Source of the DNA: Gonapodya prolifera JEL478
Taxonomy: Eukaryota > Monoblepharomycota > Monoblepharidomycetes > Monoblepharidales > Gonapodyaceae
Reading direction: 5' to 3'
DNA length: 64,000 nt
NCBI GenBank assembly: GCA_001574975.1
Contig: KQ965797.1
Coordinates: forward strand, 1,270-65,269
Each line of letters opens with the position of its first letter. Position 1 is the first letter of the stretch. Below the pieces are notes generated by a model. It was not told the DNA's origin and did not search any database. It saw nothing but the letters and a program-made list of their open reading frames with translations. Made by a program: the position numbers and the translations under genes. Shown here piece by piece: positions 48,031-60,616 of the stretch.

Positions 48031-50275
48031 ATGGCATCCGCGCCACACACTCTCATGCAGGCATCTCGACACGCACGATCCCTCGCACGGGCTTCCGTCG
48101 GGCACAGCGTGGTGTCGCGGACATCGGGTTGGGGACAGGCACTGGGGCCGTGCTCGAGAAATACGGCATCGCGGTCGGGCAACGAGATGGTCCAGAGGGC
48201 GAAGTTTAGTGTCACGGCACGCGCGCAGGAAGAGAGCCACGATGGTGGGTGGACGCGGGTGGAGCACAAGGATCGTGACACGATACCATGCCATGGCCGG
48301 TGACTCTGGAGAGGGAAGGGGCAGGAGCAGGAGCAGGAGGACCTCAAAACGACACGATGGTGTCTTGTTGCACATGACGAGGAATGCCAATCGTCTTCTT
48401 CTTCACAGAAACATTCCGTCCTGTGAGTCTGCACACCCTGACAGAAGACGAAACGGCCATGAAAGAGACAGGTACGTTATACTTGGACACAGCTCTTGAT
48501 ATGTAGGGACGTGGCTGACTCGCTTTTGCCCTCTCGCGCTGCTCGCTGCCTGGTGTCTGACGTCAAAGTCTCCCGATTCGCGCGGGAAGTGGTCGCTCCC
48601 AAAGTCAAGCAGATGGACGAACAAGAGAAGTTCGACGACGGAGTGATCAAGGCGTTGTTCGACAGTGGGGTGCGTGGCTCGCGTTTCTGTACTCCGAATT
48701 GATAACCTCAAGTGAGACTTTGGAAACAGTTGATGGGCATTGAAGTTTCACCAGACTACGTGAGTCCCTCAATCGAACCTCTTTTCTCCCACACGGTGCT
48801 ACCTTACCAACCCTTAACACCAGGGCGGGTCCGGCTCCTCCTTCATGTCCTCCATCGTGGCCGTCGAGGAACTCGCGCGCGTGGATCCCTGTGTTTCCCT
48901 CGCCATCGACATCCAAAACACACTCTCTAACACCATCCTCACGAAGTACGGAACCGAGGAGCAAAGACAGAAGTACCTCACGAGGATGGCGACGGAAACC
49001 GTGAGTGCACGCGGCGTATGACGTCTTTCGAGAACACAATTCTGAACGACACACATCCACATCGATATTCATACCCGCCCCGCTCAGTTCTGCTCGTTCT
49101 GCCTCTCCGAATCCACCTCTGGCTCCGACGCCTTCGCCATGAAAACGCTCGCCGTCCCCTCGTCCACCTCGGGGGCTCCGGAGCACTGGACGCTCACGGG
49201 GGAGAAGATGTGGATCTCCCAGGCCGAGCTCGCGGACATCTTTCTCGTGTTTGCCCAGACGGATCCGTCAAAGGGGTACAAGGGTATCACGTGCTTTATT
49301 GTCGAGAAGGGGTGGGGTGTGCAAGTGGGAAAGAAGGAGAAGAAGCTGGGGATGCGGTGGGTTTTGTGGCTGGATCGGAGAGCGGGATTGGATGGTTTCT
49401 GAGAACAATATTCGCCCCGAAAGTGCATCCCCGACCTCGACGGTCACATTCGATGGTTTGGTCGTACCGAACGCCAACGTCGTCGGCAAGGTCGGTGAAG
49501 GGTACAAGATCGCCATTGGCTTATTGGTGCGTTCTGCGACATTCCAACGAGTGTCCTGTCTGCCGGTAATCACACAACTGGTTTACCACCCTCCGCTTGG
49601 CAGAACGAAGGCCGAATCGGTATCGCCGCGCAGATGCTCGGCCTCGCCCAGGGCGCCTTCGACGTGTCCATGAAGTACATGCTGGAGCGCAAGCAGTTTG
49701 GCAAAGCCATAGCCGACTTCCAGGTTCGTCGCCTTCCCCTTCCCGGCTTCCCCGAACCCCCCTTCACTTCCACTGACCACGGCCACGCCACCCACAATAA
49801 TAGGGCATGCAATTCCAGTACGCCCAACTGTCGACGGAACTCGAGGCGGCGCGGCTGCTGACGTACAACGCCGGGCGGATGCGCGACCAGGGGCTCGACT
49901 TTCGGATGCACGCGAGCATGGCCAAGTTGTACACGAGCCAGGTCGCGGAGAAGGTGGCGAGTGCGGCTATTGAGTGGTGCGTTTTTCGGACAAGATGCTG
50001 ACTGCCGAGGTGCTGGGTGCTGGGTGTGGTCTAAGTCGACTCTGCTTCCTTCGACAGGATGGGCGGTGTTGGATTCACACGTGACGTCCCCGTGGAGAAG
50101 TTCTACCGGGACTGCAAAGTGGGCAAAATCTACGGTGAGTAGCGCACTCGTTCCAGCCCGCCGTTGGCAGTTGTGCAACCAAGTTCACCACATCCGTTGC
50201 GTCCGCGTACCAGAGGGCACGTCCAACATCCAACTGCAGGGCATTGCCAAAATGATTGCGGACAAGTACAAATAA
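48031..50275 (+). CDS. ACADSB: Short/branched-chain acyl-CoA dehydrogenase, mitochondrial
   Basis: Eleven short exons (first 48031-48244, last 50214-50275) join in frame to about 462 residues. The N-terminal ~75 residues are rich in Arg, Ser and Ala, as in a mitochondrial targeting sequence. Core motifs in order: [100 protein letters not shown] and [10 protein letters not shown], whose Glu is the catalytic base of this subfamily. FAD oxidises 2-methyl-branched or short acyl-CoA, with electrons passed to ETF. Closest in pattern to ACADSB, an enzyme of isoleucine breakdown; a related short-chain dehydrogenase is possible. Confidence 0.93.
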
Positions 50276-50428
50276 TGGCCCGCTCGGTGAGAAAGTGCAA
50301 GGACATGTCACATTTGCAAATTGCGGTTCGGCGCGGATACATAAAATCATGCAATTAAGTAAACTATAATGTCACGTCGCAAATGGGGTATTTCATCATA
50401 CGCCTCGTTCACCGACTCCCAGCACATC

Positions 50429-51894
50429 TCATATCGTGACTGTCCGCATCCCATCCACTAATTGTCCGACCGGTTCAGCTGACGCTGCTCCACCAGCTGA
50501 ACCACCTGTTCGATTGGCGTCGCCCGCCGTGGTGGGACCAGCGCTTGACGTGGGCGCACCATTCTTGGCCCGCTTCTTTTCGAGCGCGCGTTCCTTCTGC
50601 GCCCGTTTCGCGTCACGTTTGGCTGCGTTTCGGGAGGGTCGAGCGGGCTGTTTGTCGGTAGCTGTGGACGCCGGCGGAGTTTCTGGGCGCGGTGCTGGAG
50701 GGTCCGGCGCAGTTGGTTCAGGGGCGGGGGCGGGGGAGGAGGAGGAGTCTCCGTCGGTTGGACCATCGTCCGGAACGGTCTCTGCTGTCGAATCATCAGG
50801 GACCTTCGCCGCTTTATCCCCACCCGTTTCGCCAGCCCACTGCGCCTCATCCTCCTCGACGCTCGCGCCGTACCCTTCCTGCCACAGCTCCTCGAACACG
50901 CGGTTTACGTTCATCCGGTATTTGTCCAGCAGGGCGCGCACGCGCCGAAAGTCCTCCTCGCCCGTGGTCTGCATGATCATTCGTTCGAGCGATGTGGGGT
51001 GGTTGGCGGGTGGGGGTGTTTTGGCGGTTGAAGTGCCGGTGGAGGAGGAGGAGGAAGCCCCGGAAGCGGAGGGTGGAGGATGGGGCGCTGTTGGTGTTAT
51101 GCGGATTTGGGGCGGGCCGGTGGCGGGCCCGGCGAGATTGCGGACGGAGGAGTCTGGGTGGATGTTGGGGGAGGAGCATTGGAATTCGCGAACCGACTAG
51201 AGGGGGGGACCACTCACAGTGCTCCCAGCTGTGGTACACGATATGAATCATCCTTCCAACCGGTCTTCCATCCTCCCTCGCCCTCACAATCCACACCGGC
51301 TGGCGCATCTGATGCACCGCGACGTCGACGCTCCCCGCCCTAGCGAACGCGACCACCTCCAAATTCTCGCCGTAAGTGCCGTCCCGGCGCATTCGGGCGA
51401 GGTGCCGGTCAAAGGGATCGTCCTCGTCGCAGAAGGGCGCGAACGAGTCCCGGTGCTGCGCCATGTAGTCGCACACCTGAGCGCGGATGAGGACATGGTG
51501 CGAGTTGGGGTTGCCGTGCATCTGATCCGACAGGGCGCGGAAGAGGCAGTTGCCGTCACCTTGATGGCGAGCGATGCCAAACAGGATTGAAAAGAAGGTG
51601 CGAGAGTGCAACCGGAATGCCAATGAACGGATTGGCAGGTCAGACAACAATCACCACTAACCCCGTCCACTTCCACTCACCCGAAACATCACTCAGCCGC
51701 AATCCCAGCAGCCTCAGCTGCGCATTCAGCTCCCCACAATCGTCATCGACCCATTGTCCCGTGTTCCGCTCCCGCTTTCCTTTCCCCTTTCCATATGATT
51801 CAGAATCTTTTGCGACTTTCGCCGGTGCGGCGTCCGCCGTCTTTGCGCCTGGCTTCTGCTTTCCCTTTGTCGCTGCATCCTTCTTGCGCGCCAT
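50429..51894 (-). CDS. OTU deubiquitinase, OTUD3-like
   Basis: Exons 51894-51681, 51559-51218 and 51153-50429 give 426 residues. A Lys-rich start precedes the OTU domain, whose catalytic GDGNCLFRALSDQM (Asp and Cys) begins exon 2. Then come RAQVCDYMAQHRDSFAPFC, LEVVAFAR, MIHIVYHSWEHY (catalytic His), with the final HY completed across the second intron. This order is that of OTUD3. After a Ser/Thr/Pro stretch lies a UBA-like helix bundle (EDFRRVRALLDKYRMNVNRVFEELW). The acidic and basic disordered tail ends with Lys-rich helix. Predicted to cut ubiquitin chains in the cytosol. Confidence 0.9.
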
Positions 51895-52193
51895 TGCTTT
51901 TGCTTGTAAAGTCTTTCGTTGGATGGAGGATTGCGAATGACGTCGAACTCGCCCAATTCAATTAAACCGGGAGTAGTGGCCACGGCGGTATCTACAATTT
52001 AGTAACATATTCTGGGGTTTTCATGTGTCATTTGCCCACACCTCGAGAGCGATGGACACATTTGCAATTTGGTGAAATGCATGCTCGTCATCTTCTATTC
52101 CCTCGCTTCCCTCCAAAAAATTGCAAATGATTACCACTGAAATGCGTTTCCGATATCCCACTTCTCTGCTGCAATTTTCCCCCTTTTCACGCC
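51895..52193. other. Short intergenic region
   Basis: Lies between the start of the OTU gene and the 3' end of the COQ11-like gene; AT-richer than its neighbours, with nothing recognised. Confidence 0.4.
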
Positions 52194-53775
52194 CTAAGCC
52201 CTCCCCATCCGACCCGCCACGATACCCCTAACCCCATCATTCACCACCGCGTCCACGACCGCATCCGCGACGGCCGTGACGTGGACGGGCGGGCTCGGGA
52301 TAATGGAGCGCGGGAGGAGTGAGGTCAGGGTGGTGGGGAGGAGGTGCGGGAGGGTGAGGGTGGCGGCTGGTGGGGGCGGGTGGGGGGCGGGGGGATGGTG
52401 AGTGGGGGGATGGAGGGAAACGGGCAAGTGGCACTTACCGATGGGAAGCGTGATTGGTCGGTCGTCGGAGTATATGAGGCCTGATGTGGAGGTGCGTGTG
52501 AAATGGGAGGGGGGTGAACGAAACAAAGGGGAAGATAGGTTCGGGGGTCGGGGGTTTTGAAACCGTCCACCACCAATGATGCGTCGCCAAACTCCACCAC
52601 ACCACACTCACCCGGCCTCACAACAACCCCCCTCCACTGCCCCTCCCGATCGCCTTCCATCACCACCGCCTCGGCCTCCCTCTTCGTCTCGATGTACCGC
52701 CGGTCGACCACGAGTTGAGCGGGGAGGGGAAGGTCGGCGGAGGAGATGTAGACGAATGTGCGGATCGAGGGGTAGGTCGGGATGGTGCGGGCGAGGAGGA
52801 GGGCTGTTGGGGGTGGGGGGAGGCAAGTGCACAGGTTAGAATGAGTGACGGGGCACCTGGGCGAAGAGTACGGGGCAAAACGTACCTCCGTCTCTATTCA
52901 ATGACTCGTACCCTCCGCCTCCAGACTGTTCACTCCGTCCCACCGTTCCCCCCGCCATCGACCCAACAGTCTGCGCCGCCATGGACGCAACCGACGCCGC
53001 CTGTCTCACGGTAGCCCCGGCAGTTCCTCCAACAGACTGGCCAACACGGTCGGCTCCTCCCACAACGCACTCGACCGCGCCCGTCAGTGCGCGTCCTGCG
53101 ACCTGTGCAGCGAGACCAACGACGTTGCCCTCACGCACGTTTTTCTTGTACGAGGTGTCGTCGAACAAGGTCCCAACTGTGTACACGACTGCGTCGGTGT
53201 TGGCGAGGTGGGAGGCGTAGGATGTGGGGGAGAGGATGTCGGCGGAGTGCCATGAGACCTGGTGCGGACGTGGTAAGGGCGTGGTAACGTGTCGTGTGGT
53301 GAAGAGGAGGTGGGAAAGGGTAGGGGCAAGCAGGGGAATCATACCTTTGTAGCCCACAGGGGGACTCTGGATCCTGCAAACGTGGGCTGGCCTCGTCGGC
53401 TGTAGAGGCAGAGGCGGCGGGCGGCGGGCAGCGAGGGGGCCACGAACCCATCACCATCTCTCAGTGCCGTACCCGAATCGAAACCACATGTACTTTGACA
53501 CACACCTGACACTGGCCACCTCTGCCCCCACCGCGACGGCCGCCTTTACGATGTGCTGGCCTAGCACGTGCATGTGCGACGACGATGGTGTTGCGGAGTG
53601 TTCGGATTTGAATTGCGATTGAGGTACGCGATGCGATGTGACGTGGGCGGTGGCAGTGAGGGTGGGGACACGCACAGGTCAGCAATGGCATCGGGTGTGG
53701 CACAGTGACTGTTTTCTTTCGATGCGTACCGAGAAAGCCCGTTCCGCCGATCACGAGCACGCGCAGGGGAGTCAT
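52194..53775 (-). CDS. COQ11: COQ11-like NAD(P)-binding dehydrogenase family protein
   Basis: Seven exons (53775-53730, 53560-53506, 53399-53345, 53258-52886, 52803-52612, 52480-52439, 52366-52194) make 311 residues in frame. The start encodes a Rossmann nucleotide-binding strand (VLVIGGTGFLGQHIV). Further marks are WHSADILSPTSYA, TDAVVYTVGTLFDD, FVYISSAD, a YIETKREAE catalytic Tyr-Lys-type motif, and VVVRPGLIYSDDRP. This is the atypical short-chain dehydrogenase layout of yeast COQ11, which acts with the coenzyme Q synthesis complex at the mitochondrial inner membrane. The insert of ~65 Gly/Ala/Val-rich residues in the middle looks like a membrane-touching helix. NDUFA9-type relatives are the alternative. 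Confidence 0.85.
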
Positions 53776-53902
53776 GGGCAATGGGGAGGAGCGTGGAGTG
53801 GTTAAGGATTAGCCGGGGATGAATTTATCCTGACGTGCCTCGGACAAACTCCACAACTGTTTGGTATTTTCAGCTGTGTTTGTACGGCACATCCCACTCG
53901 AA

Positions 53903-55925
53903 ATGCCTGGACCGGATGCACAGCTCATCGACACAGTGGAAAGCGGGCAGATCGCGCTGGTGAACAAGGCACTGGATGGTGGTGCTTCCCCAAATGCAAG
54001 GAAGCGAGTCACTGTTAGTTGGACCCACAATAAAGACGGTCTCTCCCTAACCAAACGGGACACCATCCAATGCGAAAGTGCTCTTGCGCTTGCGGTTGTG
54101 TCAGGAAGGGCGGACATTGTGGAGGTGCTCCTTCGTCGAGGATCAGACCCAGACGTGAAGGTTGAATGGAAAATACCCCTGTGGTACAACAAGACCACTT
54201 TTACAAACTGGGACAAATATCGCTGGATTTTTCCGTTCGAGTATCCTTGCTGTCTGGCTCTGGCTTTAGCACAAGGCGGAAACATTCCCCATTTTGGAGA
54301 CTCTCCTACCGATGTGTACTCGTCTAACGGACCCAACAGGAATTGGAAACAAGAAATGGAAACCGGTCTCATCAGAATGAGCAGGACCGGCGGTGACCTC
54401 ACCATCGCCGATCCTTCCAAAGACGAGGACGCATTCAGGCTCGTCAATCTCCAACCAAATTTGGACGTGCTCATTGCTCTGCTCCGTGGGGGCGCCAAAG
54501 CCACCGACGCAGCCCTCGCGGCTGCAAGGAAAGTTCCAGACCCCCAGTTTCTCACCCTCTTGGAAGCCCAACGTGCTCCGGAACCATCCATCCATCACCT
54601 TTCGACCACATCCGCCACGAATCCTCAGAACGTCGCCCTCATAAACGCAGTCGAGCTGAACAGGGCGGATCTGGTCCGGAAGCTTGTCCTCGAAGGAGAT
54701 GCGGACCCTTCGAGCCGGAAGCGGATGAGTTTCTTACACAATTCCTCCCAACCCTACCGTCAACTTGACTGCGAATCAGCCCTCGTGCTCGCCATTGTGA
54801 AAAACAAGGCAGAGGTCGTGAAGGCGCTTCTGGCGAATGGACTTTCTGACTCTGGCCCCGTCGAGTGGCACGTTTGTTGCTCTGCCCGGGACAGTACCCT
54901 TCCCGCGTACGGAGCCACATACTCCTACCCGTCAATTCTGGCACTCGCCGTGGGACGAGGCGGGACCGTGCGAGCGTGGGACGGGTCCATTGCACCAGCG
55001 CTGCAGACAGACACCGACGTGGGAAAAGTCCACACAAACAAGGTCGGCGCCGAAGTCCGCGTCGACAGGTGGCAGCCTCAAGGCGAACTTTCGGACATTG
55101 TGCAAATCGTGCCCAGCTTGGAAGTCGTCTCGATGCTTTTGCACGCCGGGGCGAGTGTCACTGCCGACGCCGAGGCTGCCACGTCGAAGAACCCGGACGT
55201 GCGGTTCATTCAGCTTTTGACAAAGCATAAGGAGATTGTGAAGAGGCAGAACGAGGCGCAGTTCCAGGCGCTTTTGGAACGGCACGTGTCGGAGCTCACG
55301 ACCGGCGCGAGCACGAACACAGTGCAAACTTCAGGTCTTGAACATACCACATTGGCCGATAAAGTGGCGGCACTGGAATTTAAAATCGCGCAACTCACGA
55401 CAACGCACCAAACGGAACTCGACGCGTTGAAACTCCGCGTCTCGACCCTCGAACGCGACTTGAAAGCGGTGTCAACCTCGGCTCCAACCGAGGCCCGCGT
55501 AGCCGTACCGCCGCGCCCCGTGCAAAAGATCATGCACGTCATCCGCGACTTCATGCCGACGGCGCCCGATGAGGTCTTGCTTCAGTTTGGACAGCAAGCG
55601 TTTGTGAACGTCGCGTTTGCAGATGGGTGGGCGTCGGTGAGTTTGCAAGCGTTGCGAACCACCCAGGTGGAGTTCACTCTCAAGTCTCACCAAAACGCCC
55701 TCGTCAAACCGCCCCAAAACACAGGGCATGAACACCTCAACGCACTCGTCTGGTTTTTTCCCGCTCGTGTGCGTCTCGGAGACACAGGGCCACCCCTCCT
55801 CAAGCGACGGATTGCTACCAGGTATAACGCCCCGAATGAGTTCCACATCCACCACACGGCAACTTCCGACGAATCCGTTCTACCCTTCTGCTCCTCCGCC
55901 GTCGAGTGTTTATTGGGGAAACTAA
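53903..55925 (+). CDS. Ankyrin-repeat protein with coiled coil and C-terminal SH3
   Basis: Exons 53903-55636 and 55725-55925 give 644 residues; the 88-nt intron splits the SH3. Two related halves (from residue ~1 and ~260) each contain ankyrin-like pairs (ALALAVVSGRADIVEVLLRRG, and ALVLAIVKNKAEVVKALLANG). A coiled coil follows (ADKVAALEFKIAQL to STLERDLKAV). The SH3 is read across the intron as DFMPTAPDEVLLQFGQQAF, DGWASGMN and GFFPL. No signal peptide or span, so cytosolic. The SH3 has the same DGW-G...FPL style as the membrane proteins nearby. Likely an adaptor. The frame before 53903 has no ATG, so this start is preferred. Confidence 0.88.
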
Positions 55926-56148
55926 CGTGTAATCAAATTTGGACGTGAATGGGTGAACGTAATTTGCAATCCGGTGAGATTGTGGTGTAACCAACTACCC
56001 CATTTTTGTTCCCGATGTGAAGTATTTTAGGTGATTATTAAATGTGTATTGCTTGATTATTACTCAAGACCTGAACAAAAGTGTTTGTTTTAAGCGTGTA
56101 GATCTATTCTACATTTGCAAGGACAATGCATTTGTCCAACATTCACGC
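55926..56148. other. 3' intergenic region
   Basis: AT-rich gap of ~220 bases between the converging ankyrin-SH3 and MFS genes. Nothing recognised. Confidence 0.4.
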
Positions 56149-58516
56149 CTAGGCCTCGGGGGCGGCCTTGACCTCGACCTCCTTCTTCTCGACCTCGTTG
56201 AGCTCCTCGGGGATGCCGTTCTCCTTCTGCCACTTGCGGGCGAGGTAGTTCTGGTACCGCAGCGCGAGCGGGATGGCCGCGTACGTGAGCGAGCCGACGC
56301 CGAAGAGCACGGTCGAGATGGTCATTCCGGGGACGTACTGTGGAAGCAAAATGGGTGGGTTAGTGAAGAGGAATAAAAGGAGGTGCGGCACGGTGAGAGC
56401 TTACCTGAGGGGCGTCGGAGTTGGGGAACAGGAAGGGAGCGATGATGGACGCGATGGCTTGGCACACCAGAGTGGACGAAATACCAAGTCCGACCTCAGT
56501 GGAGCCCTTGAGAGTACTCGCGCGGAACTAGAACAAGGGTGGACATCAACATCACGTCGAGACTTGCACCTGGGGATGGAAACTCACGTTAACAAGGACG
56601 GGGTAAGCACCGGTTTGCTGTTCATCAAATGTAACCAAGGGCTTCGTCAGCACCAAACCACAGGCACTCAACACGCGGGACAAAACACGTACGAAAGTCG
56701 TGAAGAAGAACAAGGCGTATCGCGCAGAGTTCGGGATGAAGCCCGGGTCGGTCGCGGTCGGGGGGTTGCGGGCGGCAGCGGTGAGGAGGGCGCTTCCGAT
56801 AAAGCACACGAGGGTCGGGATGATGCCGTGCCACACGCGCTCCCGGGTGTAGTCAGAGTGCCACGAGTTGCCGACGTAGTAGAAGATCGCGGCTGCAGGC
56901 AGTCGAAGTCAAAGTCAGTGACTACAAAGTGAGGGGGGGGGGGGGGGGAGAAGGCGGTGCAACGTACCAAAGTTGGGCCATGCGGACATGAAGTTGGCAG
57001 AGAGCGCCGTGGTGTAGCCCATTCCGCCCAGAATGGAGGGCAAGAAGTTTGCGGCGCCGAGAATGCCGACCGACATGCAGACGTAGCTGAGCATGAACTG
57101 TTGGGGTACGTGTCAGTTTCCCTTGACGAGACATAGGTTTCGCATCAGTGAAAGACGAGACTCACCAGCCAGTGCGCGGGTTGGGCAAAGACAGTAATGG
57201 CCTCCTCGAAGATGAAGTTCTTGTCGTGCATCGAGGGCGCGTGCGAGGGGAGACGGCGGATGGCGACGTCCTGCTCTTCGGGGGTCTGAAGTGCAAGTCG
57301 AATGTGAGTAATTCCGCCCGGTGAACACCGTGTGGTGACGTGTGTGACTTACAAGGTACGAAGTCTGCGAGTGTGGGAACTCAAGGAGGACAAAGTACAA
57401 CACGGTGCCAAGGATAACAGCAGGCGCGCCTTCGAGGATAAACACCCATTGCCATGCCTTGAGACCACCAACACCATTGAGTCCCTCCATTGCGATCGCG
57501 AGCAGCCCGGAAACACCGCCGGCGAACCCGGACGCAGAGTAGAACCATCCGTTACGTGTGGCACGTTCGGTGGGTTTGAACCAGAAGCTAAAGTAGTAGA
57601 AGACGCCCGGGATGAGACCGGCCTCGCACAAGCCGAGGAAGAAGCGCGCGGCGAGGAGGCCCGCGGCGTTCTTGCAGGCGGCCATGCACATGACGACGAT
57701 ACCCCTGGAATGGATCAAGGTTGTGTGAGCGGGGGAATGGGGGAAGGGGGGAAGGGGAGAAGGGTGCGTACCATGTGACCATGATTCGGGCGAGCCAGAC
57801 ACGGGCGGAGAATTTTTTGAGCCTGGTGAGGTGAAGAAGAGGTTGTGTGAGTGGAAAGAAGTGATGAGGAAAAAGAGCAAGAGGGCAATACCCACATGAT
57901 GTTGGAGGGAATTTCGGCGATGAGGAAGCCCCAGAAAGCGAGGGAGATAGCCCTGTGAACGAGAGAGAGGTGAGCGGCGGGGACTTGAGATACCGGAGTT
58001 CGGAGTGCGGAATTAATTACCAGTTGAATTCGACACCCTGAGTTCCAAGGCTGTTTTCGATACTGTCTGGTGACTTGGCGTTCAGAACCTGAATGATGAT
58101 GTTTACTGTTAGTCAGGGTCCATCCGCGGGAGTGTATGTAAGGTGCCCAACATGCCTTGACGTTCCCAAGGTTGACACGGTCCTGGCAAACGGTACGTGA
58201 GCTTTTTCTTGAAAGAATCCGGCAGACCAAACAGTCTCTCGACTTACAATGTAGGCAATGACGTACATGAACCACACAGGGAAGGTGATTCGCAGGTCGA
58301 GTTTGCGGAGGAGGCGTCTTTCCACTTCGGGGTCCCAAGTGACTGGAGGCAGCTACGGAACGATTCATTGGATCCCGTGTTACAATTCCCGAAAAAAACA
58401 GGTTGGGCAAGCCGCGGTGTGCCTCCCACCATTTTGTCCTCCTCGGTGATGAGCTTGCCGTCCTCCGAGCGGGCAGGGCGGAAAAAGTTGCGTATGTCGT
58501 AACTTCCCGTCTCCAC
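56149..58516 (-). CDS. Major facilitator transporter of the anion:cation symporter (Dal5-like) type
   Basis: A gene of about a dozen exons for a 12-span transporter of ~500 residues. The start (METGSYDIR) leads over an intron to PPVTWDPEVERRLLRKLDLRI and span 1. The family signature DRVNLGN is the anion:cation symporter hallmark after span 1. Later spans include AISLAFWGFLIAEIPSNIM, CEAGLIPGVFYYFSFWF, GVSGLLAI and the last, TISTVLFGVGSLTYAAIP, before an acidic tail (to stop at 56149). Fungal members carry allantoate, nicotinate, tartrate or similar organic anions with H+. A G-run of ~15 bases lies in an intron near 56934-56948. Exact splice joins near 57950-58200 were not all checked. Substrate unknown. 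Confidence 0.85.
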
Positions 58517-60616
58517 GACATGTTTGGGTCTTTAGCGTGGCATTGGAGTTGGCGAGAGCGGGGAAATGACGGTGGTGGTGAGTAATGTCAGGGAGACGCA
58601 GCCCGCACTGTCTCTCGCGGCAGAAGTGTGCGCTCACCCGTAGTACACCATAGCTGCGAGGTGGGGTGCTGCGAGATGTTTTTCCAAGAACGAGCGACCG
58701 AGAGTGGGCGGACAGTTCTCTTTTCAAGGAACGGTGCGTCGGCGAAACAGGATCTGTGCCACTGTCCGCAGCAGGCGGCCTGAACGCCCTCTCCCTCCGC
58801 ATGGCTCCGAAGTCTCGCATCCGCAATCCGTCTCCCTGCGTTTTGTGCTGTTTCATTGCGGCTGCAGCGATCGCCGACTCTCGGAATCATGTCCATTGCT
58901 TGTGCTTCGTTGCGTCCTGCTCCTCCGCCAACCCCCGGATTTCATTCGCAAGGTGGCCTTGGGAGGCGTCTCGGAATCTCCGGAAAGCTCCCCCNCCCCC
59001 CCCCCCCCCTTGCCGACCCAAAAACGCCTCGCGAAGCCCACTCATATCAGTTCAGAGCAAGTCCGCAAGGCGCACATACGTCCACCTTACATCACCACTG
59101 CGACGTTCCGGTCACCGAATCACTCCATCACTTGCACTTCTTTCCGAGACCATGGGAGACAGGCCGTGGCTTCCGGTGTCTCCAACCTGAGTCGGAGGTA
59201 GTCGGAGGTTGTCCGCTTTCTGGTTTGCTTCTGGGCACCGATGACCTTTGTGCATGTGCCTCTCGAGCGTGTTGTTCACCCCACAACTAGTGAATACAAG
59301 CCGCGATAGAATCAGTTCATTGTTGTCCTGCCTGAGCGCTCGCCGACGTCGAATGAATGTTGCGTGCAACTTGGCTTTCTCGGTCCAGCCAATCTCTACG
59401 CTCCATGCCATAGTCAGAAAGACGGGTTTTCAAAGCTGGATGAATCAAATTGATCAACAGGTCGGCTTACAAAGTTTCAGCCGACTTGGTGAGCTGTGGG
59501 TTTCAAAGCTGGATTAACCATATTGATCCACATGACAGGTCGGCTAATTAGATTAATACACATGTCGGTTCACAGTCTGTTGTCTGTTCCAGCCGAGTGT
59601 CTGCCGCCGTTTGTTGGTGTTTCAAAGTTTGTTCGATTGCCTGCCTGAATGCCTCGGTATCGAACATGGTGTATGCTTGCCTTTTTGGGGTGACGTCTCC
59701 TTCTCCATAATCTTGCGTGTCCTGCGCCCGTTGTCGCAAATTTGCTGTTCCCAATTATATTGCCTTCACACAATGGCGCAACTCAACGTCTTGAGAAAGT
59801 ACTCAAGTTATCGATTGTCCCCCCCCCCCCCCCCGCTGCTCTGGCTCGGTGCACTGGAGTCCGGAATCCGAGCGAGCGTTCATGTTTCCCTCTGTGAATA
59901 CTTACATCAAATGTGCAAGCGAAACGTGATGTGTGCGACTGTGGTAACCCTAAAGAACGACTTGTATTGACGTATTGGATGGAGCAGATGGGTTAGTATT
60001 GAATGTGTCCTAACAAGGCAGTGTGTCTCCGAGACGCCCCCAGGATACATGGAATGCAAAACAGGCATAGAAATGCGTTCCGTATGCTCGGGCAACAAAG
60101 GATCGCTTCCCCCAACTAGGGTTGGAGTGTCACTTACGAATTTGGCAAGATTCGGCAACCGGTGTGAAGACGAATGGGGCTGGGAGACACACACTGTGAC
60201 CTGATTTAAATAAAATTGGAATCATCGCTCATCTCTCCCCATGATGAAAGACGCGGTGTGGAATTCCATCTCGGACGATCTTCAACACTTCTCCGACCGC
60301 ACCAAACGACCTACGACCTGAGTTATTCTCGATGGTTCTGCGCGAACATGAAGTTGTTCTACGTGTAATTAATGATGTGAGGGTATTGAAGATTCAAGAT
60401 ATAACGTATTCTATATTACTTTTCGTTTTCATTTGTCTCATTTACAACATCAAAAACCCATCAACCATCTCTCCCGCATTATTTTCCGCTTGGCCATTGT
60501 GCCTTGACGCAGTTCCCACAACACACAGTCTTTCAAAGCTTAGACCATTTTCGCCAAGAGATATTCCTGCGAGTATCACATTGACCAACACAACGGCTCT
60601 GTACAATACCAGACTT
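58517..60616. other. Gene-poor stretch with homopolymers and a short repeat pair
   Basis: About 2.1 kb with no supported gene. It holds a C-run with an N at 58995 (58990-59009) and another at 59819-59834. Two diverged ~43-bp copies of a motif (TTTCAAAGCTGGAT...TTGATC...CAGGTCGGCT) start near 59428 and 59501, about 73 bases apart. The last ~250 bases (60355-60616) are the 3' flank of ATPase copy B and align with the sequence after copy A. Confidence 0.5.

Noticed and set aside
52600-52840. Long Pro/Arg-rich frames on both strands
   Set aside because: They are shadows of a GC-rich exon of the COQ11-like gene, whose spliced frame has recognisable motifs.
59548-59754. Minus-strand frame of 68 codons ending in a CVLI, CaaX-like, tail
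   Set aside because: Four residues at the end of a short frame are easily met by chance; no other motif, and the area is gene-poor and repeat-bearing.
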